Assembly: GCF_004022215.1 (NCBI RefSeq)
Contig: NZ_SAUZ01000004.1
Span: 1 to 64,000 of the forward strand
Origin: Paenirhodobacter populi
Lineage (GTDB): Bacteria; Pseudomonadota; Alphaproteobacteria; Rhodobacterales; Rhodobacteraceae
Length of the DNA: 64,000 bases
Direction: 5' to 3'
Shown piece by piece: positions 14,828 through 23,630 of the stretch. The notes under the pieces are model-generated. The model saw nothing but the letters and a program-made list of their open reading frames with translations. It had not been told where the DNA came from and made no database searches. The translations under genes and the position numbers were made by a program. Each line of letters opens with the position of its first letter. Position 1 is the stretch's first letter.

Positions 14828-17106
14828 CGGGGCCGATGTTCGCCCTGTCCGCGCTGCTGTCGCATTGGGCACGGCACAAGGTGCAGGCGGCGCTGCTTTT
14901 GCTGGGGCTGGCGCTGGCCACCGCGCTGCTCACCGGGGTGCAGGCGATCAATGCCGAGGCGCGCGCCAGCTACGACCGCGCCGCCTCGGCCCTGTCACAG
15001 GACAATTTGCCGCGACTGGTCGCGGAGCGGATCACGGTGGCCGATTACGTGGCGCTGCGCCGGGCCGGGTGGCCGGTGTCCCCGGTGATCGAGGGTGAGG
15101 CGCTGATCGGTGGGCAGACCCTGCGTCTGATCGGGATCGAGCCGCTGACCCTGCCGTCCGGTGTGGCCCCGGACATTGGCCTCGCGGGCGATCCGACCGG
15201 TTTCCTGACCGGCGAGGTGATCCTGTCTGCCGAGGCGCTGAACGATCCCCGGGTGCGTCCTGCCGAGTTGCCGTCCGGTGTTGCCCTGACCGATATCGGG
15301 GTCGCGGCTGGCATTCTGGGGCCGGAGATTTCCTATCTGCTGCTGACCGGGGACCGGCCTGCGCCGCCCGGCTATGCGCTGATCCACCCCGCGACGACCG
15401 ATCTGTCGCAACTGACCGAAAGCTTTCATCTGAACCTCGCGGCCTTCGGCTATCTGGCCTTCGGGGTGGGCCTGTTCATCGTGCATTCCGCGATCGGTCT
15501 GGCGTTTGAACAGCGGCGGGGCATGTTCCGCACCCTGCGGGCGCTTGGCCTGTCGGCGCGCGCGCTGACGGGGCTGTTGCTGGCCGAGTTGCTGGTCTTC
15601 GCGCTGGTGGCGGGTGCTGCGGGCGTCCTGCTTGGCTGGCTGATCGCGGGGGCCCTGCTGCCGGATGTGGCGGCGACGCTGCGCGGGCTTTACGGGGCCG
15701 AGGTCGGTTCGGGTCTGACACTGCGTCCGGTGTGGTGGCTGTCGGGGCTGGGGATCGCCGTGCTGGGGATGCTGGCGTCGGCCGGGCAAAGCCTGTGGCG
15801 GCTGGGGCGGTTGCCGGTGCTGGCCCCGGCGCAATCGCGCGCCTGGGGGCGGGAATCGGCCCGCGCGATGCGGGCACAGGCGCTGGCGGGGGCGGGGCTG
15901 ATCGGCCTTGGCGCCGCACTTCTGGCGGTGCGGGGGCTTTGGGCGGGCTTCGGCGTGCTGGCCGGGCTGCTGCTCGGTGGCGCGCTGATGCTGCCGATGC
16001 TGATGGCGGCTCTGACGCGGGCCGGACAGCGGCTGTCGCGGGGGACCGTGGCACAATGGTTCTGGGCCGATACCCGCCAGCAGCTTCCGGGTCTGTCGCT
16101 GGCGCTGATGGCGCTGTTGCTGGCGCTGGCGGCGAATATCGGCGTAGGCACGATGGTGGGCAGCTTTCGCACCTCGTTCACTACCTGGATCGACCAGCGC
16201 CTTGCCGCCGATCTTTATGTCGAGGCGGCGGACGAGGCCGATGCCACCCGGCTGCTGGCATGGCTGGGGAACCGCGCCGAGGCGCTGCCGATGATCCGCA
16301 CCACGGATGGTGGCACCCAGATCGTGGGAATGGTGGACCACCCGCTGTTCCGCCGCGCCTGGCCGCTGTTGCGCGCGCTGCCCGACCCCTGGGCGCGCCT
16401 CGACGCGGGGGACGTTTTCATCAACGAACAGCTGGCCCTGCGCCGCGGACTTGCCCCGGGCGACCGGGTGGAACAGGGCGTGATCGCCGGGATCTACCCC
16501 GATTACGGCAACCCGATGCCGCAGGTCATCCTGTCCTGGGACCGGCACCGCGCGCTCTATCCGCTGCCGGTGCTGCGCTATGCGCTGATCACCGATATCC
16601 GTGCCGCCGAGATCCGCGCGGCGTTTCCCCGCGTGGTTGTCGAGGATCGCGCCGCGATCCGCAAAGCCTCGGTCGCGGTGTTCGAGCGCACCTTTGCCGT
16701 AACGGCTGCGCTGAACGTGCTGACCCTGGGTGTCGCGGCGCTGGCGATGTTTGCCAGCCTTCTGACGCTGTCCTCGCTGCGCCTGCCACAGGTGGCGCCG
16801 GTCTGGGCGATGGGGCTGACACGCGGGCGGCTCGCGCAGCTGGAATTCCTGCGTACGCTGGCGCTGGCGGCGCTGATCTGCGGGCTGGCCTTGCCGCTCG
16901 GTCTGGCGCTGGCTTGGGTGCTGCTGGCGGTTGTCAATGTCGAGGCCTTCGGCTGGCGGCTGCCGATGCTGCTGTTCCCGGGCGACTGGCTGCGTCTGGG
17001 ATTGCTGTCGTTGCTGGCGGCGGGGCTGGCCGCCGCGCTGCCCGTACGCTGGCTGGCACGCATCGCGCCCGCCGAATTGCTGAAGGTCTTTGCCCATGAA
17101 CGTTAA
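14824..17106 (+). CDS. FtsX-like ABC transporter permease
   Basis: A 760-residue permease, translationally coupled to the ATPase. It has an N-terminal membrane segment near residues 17-38 and then a large periplasmic domain. Two groups of three to four membrane segments follow, about 205-320 and 350-450, and a final FtsX domain lies at about 630-755. The duplicated FtsX layout (two permease halves in one chain) corresponds to AttF and AttG fused, as in many relatives. The C-terminal AEWLKV-like tail (APAELLKVFAHER) overlaps the start of the next gene. It is very rich in Leu, Ala and Gly, and its G+C is higher than that of the transfer genes. Confidence 0.85.
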   Translation: MTGPMFALSALLSHWARHKVQAALLLLGLALATALLTGVQAINAEARASYDRAASALSQDNLPRLVAERITVADYVALRRAGWPVSPVIEGEALIGGQTLRLIGIEPLTLPSGVAPDIGLAGDPTGFLTGEVILSAEALNDPRVRPAELPSGVALTDIGVAAGILGPEISYLLLTGDRPAPPGYALIHPATTDLSQLTESFHLNLAAFGYLAFGVGLFIVHSAIGLAFEQRRGMFRTLRALGLSARALTGLLLAELLVFALVAGAAGVLLGWLIAGALLPDVAATLRGLYGAEVGSGLTLRPVWWLSGLGIAVLGMLASAGQSLWRLGRLPVLAPAQSRAWGRESARAMRAQALAGAGLIGLGAALLAVRGLWAGFGVLAGLLLGGALMLPMLMAALTRAGQRLSRGTVAQWFWADTRQQLPGLSLALMALLLALAANIGVGTMVGSFRTSFTTWIDQRLAADLYVEAADEADATRLLAWLGNRAEALPMIRTTDGGTQIVGMVDHPLFRRAWPLLRALPDPWARLDAGDVFINEQLALRRGLAPGDRVEQGVIAGIYPDYGNPMPQVILSWDRHRALYPLPVLRYALITDIRAAEIRAAFPRVVVEDRAAIRKASVAVFERTFAVTAALNVLTLGVAALAMFASLLTLSSLRLPQVAPVWAMGLTRGRLAQLEFLRTLALAALICGLALPLGLALAWVLLAVVNVEAFGWRLPMLLFPGDWLRLGLLSLLAAGLAAALPVRWLARIAPAELLKVFAHER

Positions 17107-18115
17107 GGCGATCATGCTGATCCTGATGGCCTGTGCCGTATCGGCCCCCGCATCGGGGCAGGGCTTTGCCGGGTTGGGCTCTGACGCAGGCGGGTTCGAG
17201 ATGCCCGGGCCCGGCCCCTTCGACTTCCCCGCCGATCACGGCCCGCACCCTACCTTTCGGATCGAATGGTGGTATGTGACCGCGAACCTGACCGCCGCCG
17301 ACGGCACCGAATACGGCGCGCAATGGACGCTGTTCCGCAATGCGCTTGCCCCGCATGAGGCCGGGGGTTGGGCCAGCCCGCAGATCTGGCTTGCCCATGC
17401 GGCGCTGACCACTGCCACGCAGCACCTCGCGGCGGAAAAGCTGGCGCGCGGCGGCATCGGGCAGGCGGGTGTTACCGCCGAACCGTTTGGCGCCTGGATC
17501 GACGATTGGGAATTGTCCGACCATATGGCGGCGCGGGGCGAGGGTTTCGCCTTCGATCTTGCGCTGCACGCCACCGGGCCGATCGTCGCGCAAGGTGATG
17601 GGGGCTATTCTGTCAAATCCGCCGCCGGTCAGGCCAGCCGCTACTATTCGCAACCGTTCTACGCCGCCTCGGGCGAGGTCGAGTTGGACGGCAAGCGCAT
17701 CCCGGTGACCGGCACGGCCTGGATGGACCGCGAATGGTCCTCGCAACCCCTGGCGGCGGATCAGACGGGATGGGACTGGTTCAGCCTGTCGTTCGACGAC
17801 GGTGCGCGGCTGATGGGGTTTCGCCTGCGCGGGGCCACGGATTTCGTCAGTGCCACCTGGATCGGGGCCGATGGCCGCCCCGAACCGCAGCCACCCGGCG
17901 CCCTGCGCCTGACGCCCTTGCGCAGTACCACCGTTGCCGGCCGCGAGATGCCGGTGGAATGGCGACTGGAACTGCCGGCCAAGGGATTGGACATCACGAC
18001 GCGGGCTTTGAACGATCAGGCCTGGAACGCGCTTTCCGTGCCCTATTGGGAGGGGCCAATCCGCGCCGAGGGCAGTCATCCGGGGCACGGCTATCTGGAG
18101 ATGACGGGCCGTTGA
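17096..18115 (+). CDS. AttH/CrtC-like secreted lipocalin-type protein
   Basis: ATG at 17096 lies inside the permease end, with GAAGG upstream. The 339-residue product has a signal peptide ending near SAPASG. It then has the hallmarks of the AttH/carotenoid 1,2-hydratase (CrtC) fold: a first-domain RIEWWYVTANLT motif, the YYSQPFYAASGEV stretch, and WMDREWSSQPL before the second lipocalin-like barrel. Members of the attH group are periplasmic or secreted and encoded with the ABC pair seen here. Carotenoid hydration is known only for true CrtC, so the name should not be read as an activity. Confidence 0.82.
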   Translation: MNVKAIMLILMACAVSAPASGQGFAGLGSDAGGFEMPGPGPFDFPADHGPHPTFRIEWWYVTANLTAADGTEYGAQWTLFRNALAPHEAGGWASPQIWLAHAALTTATQHLAAEKLARGGIGQAGVTAEPFGAWIDDWELSDHMAARGEGFAFDLALHATGPIVAQGDGGYSVKSAAGQASRYYSQPFYAASGEVELDGKRIPVTGTAWMDREWSSQPLAADQTGWDWFSLSFDDGARLMGFRLRGATDFVSATWIGADGRPEPQPPGALRLTPLRSTTVAGREMPVEWRLELPAKGLDITTRALNDQAWNALSVPYWEGPIRAEGSHPGHGYLEMTGR

Positions 18116-18223
18116 GGATACCGATGAGAATGATGTTTATTCCATTGCGCTCTATACTGCTCCCGCACGCCAAAGAGGCGAAGGTGAATCTGCCTAGCTG
18201 TCATTGAGCATCCGCTTCGCTCT

Positions 18224-19132
18224 CTAAACATCGACTTCAGCAGGGAATGCGGCGATTACAGCATCAATGAACTGTCTCAATTTGGGCGTCATCCGGCGGT
18301 CTCTTGCATACAGCAAATGCATCGGTCGCGACGGACCCTCGCAGTCGTCGAGAATCTGGACTAGACGACCGGCCGCTATATCATCGGCCAGGGCAGTGAT
18401 AGGCCCAAGCGTCACCCCGAACCCAAGCAAAGCGGCTTGATGCAGTGCTTTCCAGTCATTGGCCATCAAGTTGCCATGGACGGGCACATGGAACAGCTGC
18501 TCATTCTTGTGAAAGGTCCATTCGCGTCCAAGCTGCCCCGGCCAGTAACTGAAGATCGGGCATTCATGCCGGCTCAGATCGTGGGGCGAGGTGGGAACGC
18601 CGTGCCGCTCAAGGTAGCTCGGAGACGCGCAGGCGATTAATCGATATGGGCTCAAGGTGCGAGCGACCAGTGAAGTGCTCTCCGGCAATGCGCCAATGCG
18701 TATTGTTGCTTCAAAGCCATCTTCGATCGGATCAACCAACCGATCAGACAACACCACTTCTGCTTGCAACTCGGGGTTTTGCTCCAGATATGTCGCAATG
18801 ACCGGCATGAGTGCATGCGTACCAAATGTTACAGGCGCATTGATGCGCAGGACGCCACGCACGATTCTGCGCGCCTCCGTTGCCTGCGCTTCGGCGTCAT
18901 GGATATCCGCGAGTATGGTCCGGCAGGATTCACAATAATGCTGGCCAAATTCCGTAAGGCTCTGCCGTCGTGTCGTCCGGTTGATCAAGCGAATACCTAG
19001 GCGGCTTTCCAGCGCGCCTACGTGCTTCGCAACCATCTGGGCCGATATGCCAAGATGGTTGGCCGCCGCCGCAAAGGAACCTTTGTCGGCGACCTTGACG
19101 AAGGCTGCCATGCTGTCCAGCCGGTCAGGCAT
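18224..19132 (-). CDS. LysR-family transcriptional regulator
   Basis: A 302-residue regulator. The N-terminal winged helix-turn-helix (DSMAAFVKVADKGSFAAAAN, then AQMVAKHVGALESRLG) covers residues 6-55. The effector domain from about 90 includes GVLRINAPVTFG. LysR proteins bind as tetramers between divergent genes and respond to a small molecule. Here the divergent partner is the YciI gene at 19229 with a 96-bp shared region, so that gene is the probable target. Confidence 0.9.
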   Translation of the reverse strand: MPDRLDSMAAFVKVADKGSFAAAANHLGISAQMVAKHVGALESRLGIRLINRTTRRQSLTEFGQHYCESCRTILADIHDAEAQATEARRIVRGVLRINAPVTFGTHALMPVIATYLEQNPELQAEVVLSDRLVDPIEDGFEATIRIGALPESTSLVARTLSPYRLIACASPSYLERHGVPTSPHDLSRHECPIFSYWPGQLGREWTFHKNEQLFHVPVHGNLMANDWKALHQAALLGFGVTLGPITALADDIAAGRLVQILDDCEGPSRPMHLLYARDRRMTPKLRQFIDAVIAAFPAEVDV

Positions 19133-19228
19133 TCGACACCGTTAGTTGTTTTACACTATCTGAAGTGAATATTTATTCCCAATAATTGTCAATTGATAGT
19201 AGTGCGATTGCAGATTAAAGGAATCGCA
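19133..19228. promoter_or_regulatory. divergent LysR/YciI control region
   Basis: This AT-rich 96-bp region separates the divergent starts. ACTATC at 19155-19160 and GATAGT at 19195-19200 are inverted to each other 34 bases apart. The AATAATTGTCAATT stretch near 19181-19194 provides promoter-like AT content. LysR-type T-N11-A sites are expected here but none can be fixed by eye. Confidence 0.4.
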
Positions 19229-19573
19229 ATGGGATTCTACATCGTCACCATGGCTCATCCGGACGGACCGGCATGGAGTCGCTACCTTGCTGAACATGTG
19301 GAGTATTTGCTTGACCTCATCCAACAGGGAAGGCTCAAGGCTTCAGGCCCGCTCAAGGGAACGTCTCTTCGCTCCGGCTTCCTCATCTTGATCGCCGATA
19401 GCAAGAGTGAGGTTGAGGCAATGGTCGAGAACGATCCTTTCAGCCGCGAAAAGCTCATTGTTTCACTGTCCATCCAGGAGTGGGACCCGCTCTTTGGGGT
19501 ATTTGCATCTCTATCGAGCAAAGATCTGCCGCCGGACTTGGAGATATTTTCTAGCAAGTTGGGCTATTCATGA
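19229..19573 (+). CDS. YciI-family protein
   Basis: ATG at 19229 follows AAAGGA and gives 114 residues; upstream codons in the same frame lack start signals. The ferredoxin-like YciI fold is indicated by MGFYIVTMAHPDG, then the conserved HVEYLLDLIQQGRLKASGPL and the FSREKLIVSLSIQEWDP segment. The family includes dehydrochlorinase-like and other small-molecule enzymes, with a conserved His-Asp pair. Here the His is present in EHVEYL. It is probably controlled by the divergent LysR protein. The IS30-type element begins 14 bases after the stop, so any downstream operon partner has been displaced. Confidence 0.8.
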   Translation: MGFYIVTMAHPDGPAWSRYLAEHVEYLLDLIQQGRLKASGPLKGTSLRSGFLILIADSKSEVEAMVENDPFSREKLIVSLSIQEWDPLFGVFASLSSKDLPPDLEIFSSKLGYS

Positions 19574-19586
19574 GGGCGGAGCGAAA

Positions 19587-20765
19587 AAGTCTGTAGATTC
19601 AAGGCGAAACGCGACGGTCTTTATGCGACGGAGCATGGCCGGGCCGGGCGGAGACATCCGCCATCGCAGCCCGGACCGGCCATGCGGGGTCAGAAGCGGA
19701 TGGTTGCATGATCGTCCCGATGCCGGTCTTTCTCTTCATGCGCGAGACTTCAACCGCTCACGAAAAACCTCCGCGGGTGTTCTGAAGCCAAGACATTTGC
19801 GTGGGGTTGCGTTCATTCGGTCGCAAAGGTCGTGCAGCGCCCCCGGCAACAAGGAGAGCAGGGGCGTTTCGCGGGGCAGCCATCGGCGGATGCGCCGGTT
19901 AGTATTCTCGACCGTGGGTTTTTGCCATGGTGCCTGCGGGTCGCAAAACCAGGCCTGTGCGCCCAATCCTCGCTCCATTTCGCGCCAGGATACGAATTCC
20001 AGACCGCGATCGAAGGTCAGGCTGCGGCGGGCGGTTTCGGGCAGGGGCGACAGCAGGCTGATCAGGCTGTTCATGATCGGCCGCGAGCGGCGGTCGTTGT
20101 TGCGAAACAGAACGGTGTAACGGCTCGTCCGCTCGACCAGCGTGGCGAGATTGGCCGGTCCCAGCTCCTTTCGGAACATGACCAGATCGGCTTCCCAATG
20201 GCCGAATTCCTCACGTTTCCTGACCCGTTCGGGGCGATTTCGGATCGAGCGGCTCTCCGGGAACGTCAGCCCTCGGGACTTCCGGCCGAAGCGCGGCCTG
20301 CGCTGGCGCCGTCGCTCGGGCAGGTATCGGGCGAGCTCCTCCGACCGGCCTTCGCTCGAATAGACATATCGATAGATTGTCTCGTGACAAACCCTCCGGG
20401 CACCGCCTTCGAAGCGAAGCCTCCCGGAGATCTGCTAGGGGGACCAGCCGTCCTTCAGTCGCTCCACGATCGCGATCCGCAATGCGGGATCACGGGAGAG
20501 CTTGCGATGCACATGCCGGCGGGCATCCGCGAGCTGTTGCGCCGTCACCGGCCAGTAGCCCGAAGCCTGCGGCACCTCGTCGTCGTTCCAGGTGTTTCGT
20601 CTGATCTCTCTGTAGACGGTCGAACGATGACGGCCGAGCCTGGACGCGATCACGTTGATGCCTAGTCTCTGGCTCATCAGCCGGTAAAGAAGGCGGCGTT
20701 CATCAAGGGTCAGGTGACAGGCGAAGCGGATACTCCCTTGCACAACAGCCTGAAACTACAGGCTT
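19587..20765. mobile_element. IS30-family insertion sequence
   Basis: The imperfect terminal repeats AAGTCTGTAGATTCAAG (19587-19603) and AAGCCTGTAGTTTCAGG (complement of 20749-20765) match at 14 of 17 bases. They bracket one transposase gene, giving an element of about 1.18 kb. The ends may extend by a few bases, and no clear target duplication could be fixed. It is inserted just after the YciI stop. Confidence 0.75.
19736..20743 (-). pseudogene. IS30-family transposase with internal stop
   Basis: The full frame would be about 335 residues. The N-terminal part (102 residues) has the IS30 helix-turn-helix region LTLDERRLLYRLM, then RLGRHRSTVYREIRRNT. It ends KDGWSP at a TAG (20435-20437). The same frame continues directly with QISGRLRFEGG and runs open to 19736. 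The downstream part keeps the catalytic pattern: Asp in GHWEADLV, Asp in LTFDRGLEF and Glu in ENTNRRIRRWLPR. One base change of a Gln, Lys or Glu codon explains the stop, since relatives read SPEQI or SPQQI there. The copy is probably inactive unless read through. Confidence 0.85.
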
Positions 20766-20909
20766 GTCGCGTTCCAGAATAGAATCCACCGTCCTATATC
20801 CGCGAGTCTGATAATTCATTTTATGTAAAATGATGTGCATTATTCGCACTTCGGATCCATAGTGGTTAGAATCCACACTTCAGTACTGGTCACCGAACAA
20901 ATGAGCTGC

Positions 20910-21308
20910 CTATAGGTCCAGTGCGATGCCAGTGCGGTCCTCAATCTGCTTTTTCAGAAAGCCCTTCGCCAGCGCACGGAGCAAATCGACCGTAAAGCCT
21001 TTGGCCGCCTGCGCGCCTTCCTTCGTCTTGCGCCACACTTCCTCATCCCTGACGCTGTCAGCAAAATCATGACCTGCCCAGGTGAGCCGCTCAGGAATCC
21101 AGCCGTCGCCAGTCTTCGTGAATTCAGCAAGGCCGGCGTCTTCCAGCAAAGTCAGATGGTACTCCAACCGCTCGGCGTCGGCCTTGCTAAGGCCGCGCGC
21201 TTCGACCTGCAGAATTTCAGCGATTTCATCCGAGGTAGTTTCATACCAGTCCTTTCCAGCTTCGATTTCGAGGATCAGCAAGCGGAGAAAATCCATGTCT
21301 CTCTTCAT
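20910..21308 (-). CDS. DUF2513 family protein
   Basis: A 132-residue protein starting MKRDMDFLRLLILEIE. It fits DUF2513, a small winged-helix-like family of bacteria and phages in which MKRDMDLIR is the conserved opening. The middle (EYHLTLLEDAGLAEF) resembles a wing-helix recognition region, and the tail GFLKKQIEDRTGI is also typical. An AAAGGAT precedes the ATG. Function is unknown; relatives are found in prophages and accessory islands, which fits this cargo block. Confidence 0.8.
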   Translation of the reverse strand: MKRDMDFLRLLILEIEAGKDWYETTSDEIAEILQVEARGLSKADAERLEYHLTLLEDAGLAEFTKTGDGWIPERLTWAGHDFADSVRDEEVWRKTKEGAQAAKGFTVDLLRALAKGFLKKQIEDRTGIALDL

Positions 21309-21418
21309 GATTTATCCTTTTATCGATGGGGACGTTCAGTTTGCATACTGGACCGCGTAGAAACAAATTTGCTACCCAAGTCAGACAGGACCGCCCGGGC
21401 TGATAGGAGCGCCGCTTT

Positions 21419-21928
21419 TCATTTGAACAAAGCTTCAATATCCGTCATTGGTCGGAACAGCTTCATCGGTTGATCCGGGAGTTGTAAGAAGCTCTCGCGC
21501 TCATAGAAGCGCTTCGCGCTTTCGTCTTTTGCCTCCACGATCACCGCAAAGGATGCGATCTCGCTGCGCACAGCCCGGTAGAGCGCATCCGCGAGAAGAA
21601 ACCTGCCGTATCCCCTTCCGCGGTAGCGCTGATCGACGGCGAGGCGGCCCAGCAAGGTCGCGGGAATCGACGGATATCGAGGCAACTTGCGGACAATTGC
21701 CTTCGGCAGTTCCGGAAGTCGAACTGCCGTCGATGAGAGCGTGTAATATCCGGCTATGCTGCCGTCCTTCAGCACGAGGGCGAAGGGTGCCGCCATCTTC
21801 TTTCTGGCATCCTGTCCGGCCTGCGCCCGGAAGTATCGGTCAAGCGGCTCCACACCGCTTTCGAACCCTGATCGGTCATGTTGCGGGCCGAGAAACTCGA
21901 CTCGCAGAATGTCGTCCGCTTCCCCCAC
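21419..21928 (-). CDS. GNAT toxin of a TacAT-like toxin-antitoxin pair
   Basis: A 169-residue GNAT acetyltransferase starting with GTG three bases after the antitoxin stop. It has the acetyl-CoA loop RLAVDQRYRGRGYGRFLL and the C-terminal core AVIVEAKDESAKRFYERESF, with the conserved Tyr of this toxin group. The N-terminal FESGVEPLDRYFRAQAGQD is a hallmark of TacT/AtaT-like toxins, which acetylate charged tRNA and stop translation. The partner DUF1778 antitoxin is just upstream. The pair probably stabilises the replicon. Toxicity is inferred from the family. Confidence 0.85.
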   Translation of the reverse strand: MGEADDILRVEFLGPQHDRSGFESGVEPLDRYFRAQAGQDARKKMAAPFALVLKDGSIAGYYTLSSTAVRLPELPKAIVRKLPRYPSIPATLLGRLAVDQRYRGRGYGRFLLADALYRAVRSEIASFAVIVEAKDESAKRFYERESFLQLPDQPMKLFRPMTDIEALFK

Positions 21929-21931
21929 TCG

Positions 21932-22234
21932 TCAGACGCCTGTTCTCTCGCGATAGCGGCGGACGGTATCTTGCAGTCGTTCGTTGACTGGCCGCGGTTC
22001 AACCAGCGCCTGGACGAACGCCTGACTGTCCCGCACCGAAAGCTCCAGATGCTGATGTTCCTCGATTGCTCGCCGCGCAGCATCCTGCACGCTCGTGAGG
22101 ACGAAATCCGTCACAGAGCGGCCTTGCAAGGCAGCCGCATGTTCGATCAAACGCTTTTGGTCAGCGGTCACGCGTGTCTCGAGGCGCTCACCCCGGACGC
22201 GACCAGTCGTCGACCTCTTTGCTGCTTCCGCCAT
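21932..22234 (-). CDS. DUF1778 antitoxin (TacA-like)
   Basis: ATG at 22234 has GGAGAG five bases upstream, which sets the start and gives 100 residues. An upstream in-frame TTG at 22252 is less likely. The N-terminus forms a ribbon-helix-helix DNA-binding domain (RLETRVTADQKRLIEHAA, then GRSVTDFVLTSVQDAAR). The C-terminal tail wraps the toxin in this family. It both neutralises the GNAT toxin and represses the operon. The three-base gap to the toxin ensures coupled translation. Confidence 0.87.
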   Translation of the reverse strand: MAEAAKRSTTGRVRGERLETRVTADQKRLIEHAAALQGRSVTDFVLTSVQDAARRAIEEHQHLELSVRDSQAFVQALVEPRPVNERLQDTVRRYRERTGV

Positions 22235-22418
22235 GTTAGCTCTCCGATTCAAGGTGAGAATGTACGGCCATTGGCCGGAAAAATCAAGGCTGAATGCAAA
22301 TGAACGAAGCCAATGAAACTTGGATCAACGCGCACGGATGGGTCGACCTGCTTCGGGTCAGGACCCGCTGATCTTAAGATTTAGGCGCATAATTCGGGAT
22401 CCGCGAGGAGACTGGCCG

Positions 22419-22472
22419 ATGAGCAACCTGTTCTGGCTAACGGCTGCGCAGATGGCGTGGCCAGCAACATTT
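22419..22472 (+). pseudogene. remnant of an IS5-family transposase N-terminus
   Basis: MSNLFWLTAAQMAWPATF matches the usual opening of IS5/IS427-group transposases (MSxLFWLTxAQMARLxPFF). It is preceded by a GAGGAG site at its normal place, but the similarity ends after about 18 codons. The rest of the element is missing. The flanking 22235-22728 contains no other gene. Confidence 0.6.
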
Positions 22473-22728
22473 GGATATACTTATCTCATTGGCATCAGAT
22501 CGGGAGACCAGGGATCGACTTTCCACGCTGATCCTGACGCCTTCTGTGCGTTTCGGCACTGCAATGCGGGCGATTAGCAGCTTGCACCGGTCTTCTTGGA
22601 ACTGGCAGAATGTGCAGGTATAGTGTGAGGATAAACCGGGATTTCGGGCACAAGGCTCAGTTCGGGCGCTCTGCCGCATCCGGTCGGACTGACAAAGCGG
22701 ATGTGACCGCACGGATCGGAGAGAACCA

Positions 22729-22908
22729 ATGTCGCTCGAAGCCTACCTTCTTCTGGTCGCTGGCGCTATGTTCGGGATTGCGACTATTGGCGTTCTCGCG
22801 AGCGGCGGCTTCGGCCGCGACTGCGCCAAACCCTACGCCATGGCTACCGTTACATGGGCCTGCCTCGCAGGTCCCCTGTTGCTGATCCGCTATGCAGACT
22901 TTTTCTGA
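22729..22908 (+). CDS. small two-pass membrane protein (59 aa)
   Basis: ATG at 22729 follows GGAGAG (22718-22723). The 59-residue product has two hydrophobic segments, about 5-24 (AYLLLVAGAMFGIATIGVLA) and 38-53, with a polar link GGFGRDCAKP between them. This arrangement resembles small NADH dehydrogenase subunit K-like or holin-like proteins, but no family can be assigned. It sits between an IS5 remnant and the RES toxin gene, so it may be the surviving piece of a disrupted island. Confidence 0.5.
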   Translation: MSLEAYLLLVAGAMFGIATIGVLASGGFGRDCAKPYAMATVTWACLAGPLLLIRYADFF

Positions 22909-22979
22909 GCTGGAGCCCTTTGGTCGCCAACAGGGGGCCGTTAGCCTTTCACGATCCGGTTCAAGCGGGGTCATCCACA

Positions 22980-23630
22980 TCATATCAGCCCATAGTTGAT
23001 CGTGGAGGCAGCCGAGAGCAACGGTAAGCTCAGCGCTGGATCTGAGAGCGGTCGATGAAAGGCCGGAGCACCCGGCAGGGCAGTTAGGGCGCGCTCGAAC
23101 AGAGCATAGGCGTCCGCATTTCCTCCCATTGAGGATGGATAGATCAAGCCGTCGAGTTCGGGCCAGGTCGCATAGATCGCCTGACTCCAGCGGCGGGCAC
23201 GCGCTTTGGCGCCGCTGTTGATTGCCGAGGACGCGCCGGCGCGGGTTGGCCACAATCCTCGCAGATCCAGAAGCGTCAGGTCACGCGAGGTGCTGAAGGC
23301 CGCAAACCATGGCGCGCGATCAGTCGAATCGATGATCCGGGTTTCCTGGAAAACCTCAGCGAGGCTGACGGCGAGTGCGCCTGGCCCACCCGATCCCGCT
23401 GCATAGTAGATCCCGCGCGAACCGAGGACAGGTTTGCCCGCCGGGTCGGGTAAATGGTGATCGAACCGTGCCTGTCCTGGCCCCCAAAACCTGAACTCAT
23501 CCCAGGCGACAGGATGATCACCACCCCGAAAGAAGATCCGGCCGAGCGGTGTTGCGCCTTTCAGCACGCATGTATCGGGATCGATCTTCCTGAGTGAAGC
23601 AGCTGACGGGGGCTCGGGAAACTTGGCCAT
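22980..23630 (-). CDS. RES-domain toxin
   Basis: A 216-residue protein with the RES fold of NAD-degrading toxins: the Arg in GRIFFRGG, the Tyr in SRGIYYAA, the Glu in SLAEVFQET and a serine near AFSTSRDLTLLDL. Toxins of this class (for example MbcT) deplete NAD and arrest growth. It is translationally coupled to the upstream antitoxin by a TGATG overlap. The pair probably stabilises the replicon. At 216 residues it is of usual length for the class. Confidence 0.82.
   Translation of the reverse strand: MAKFPEPPSAASLRKIDPDTCVLKGATPLGRIFFRGGDHPVAWDEFRFWGPGQARFDHHLPDPAGKPVLGSRGIYYAAGSGGPGALAVSLAEVFQETRIIDSTDRAPWFAAFSTSRDLTLLDLRGLWPTRAGASSAINSGAKARARRWSQAIYATWPELDGLIYPSSMGGNADAYALFERALTALPGAPAFHRPLSDPALSLPLLSAASTINYGLI

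Noticed and set aside
14995-17115. A 706-codon minus-strand open frame, rich in Arg and Gln
   Set aside because: It is antisense to the FtsX-like permease; the composition follows from the Leu/Ala-rich sense strand.
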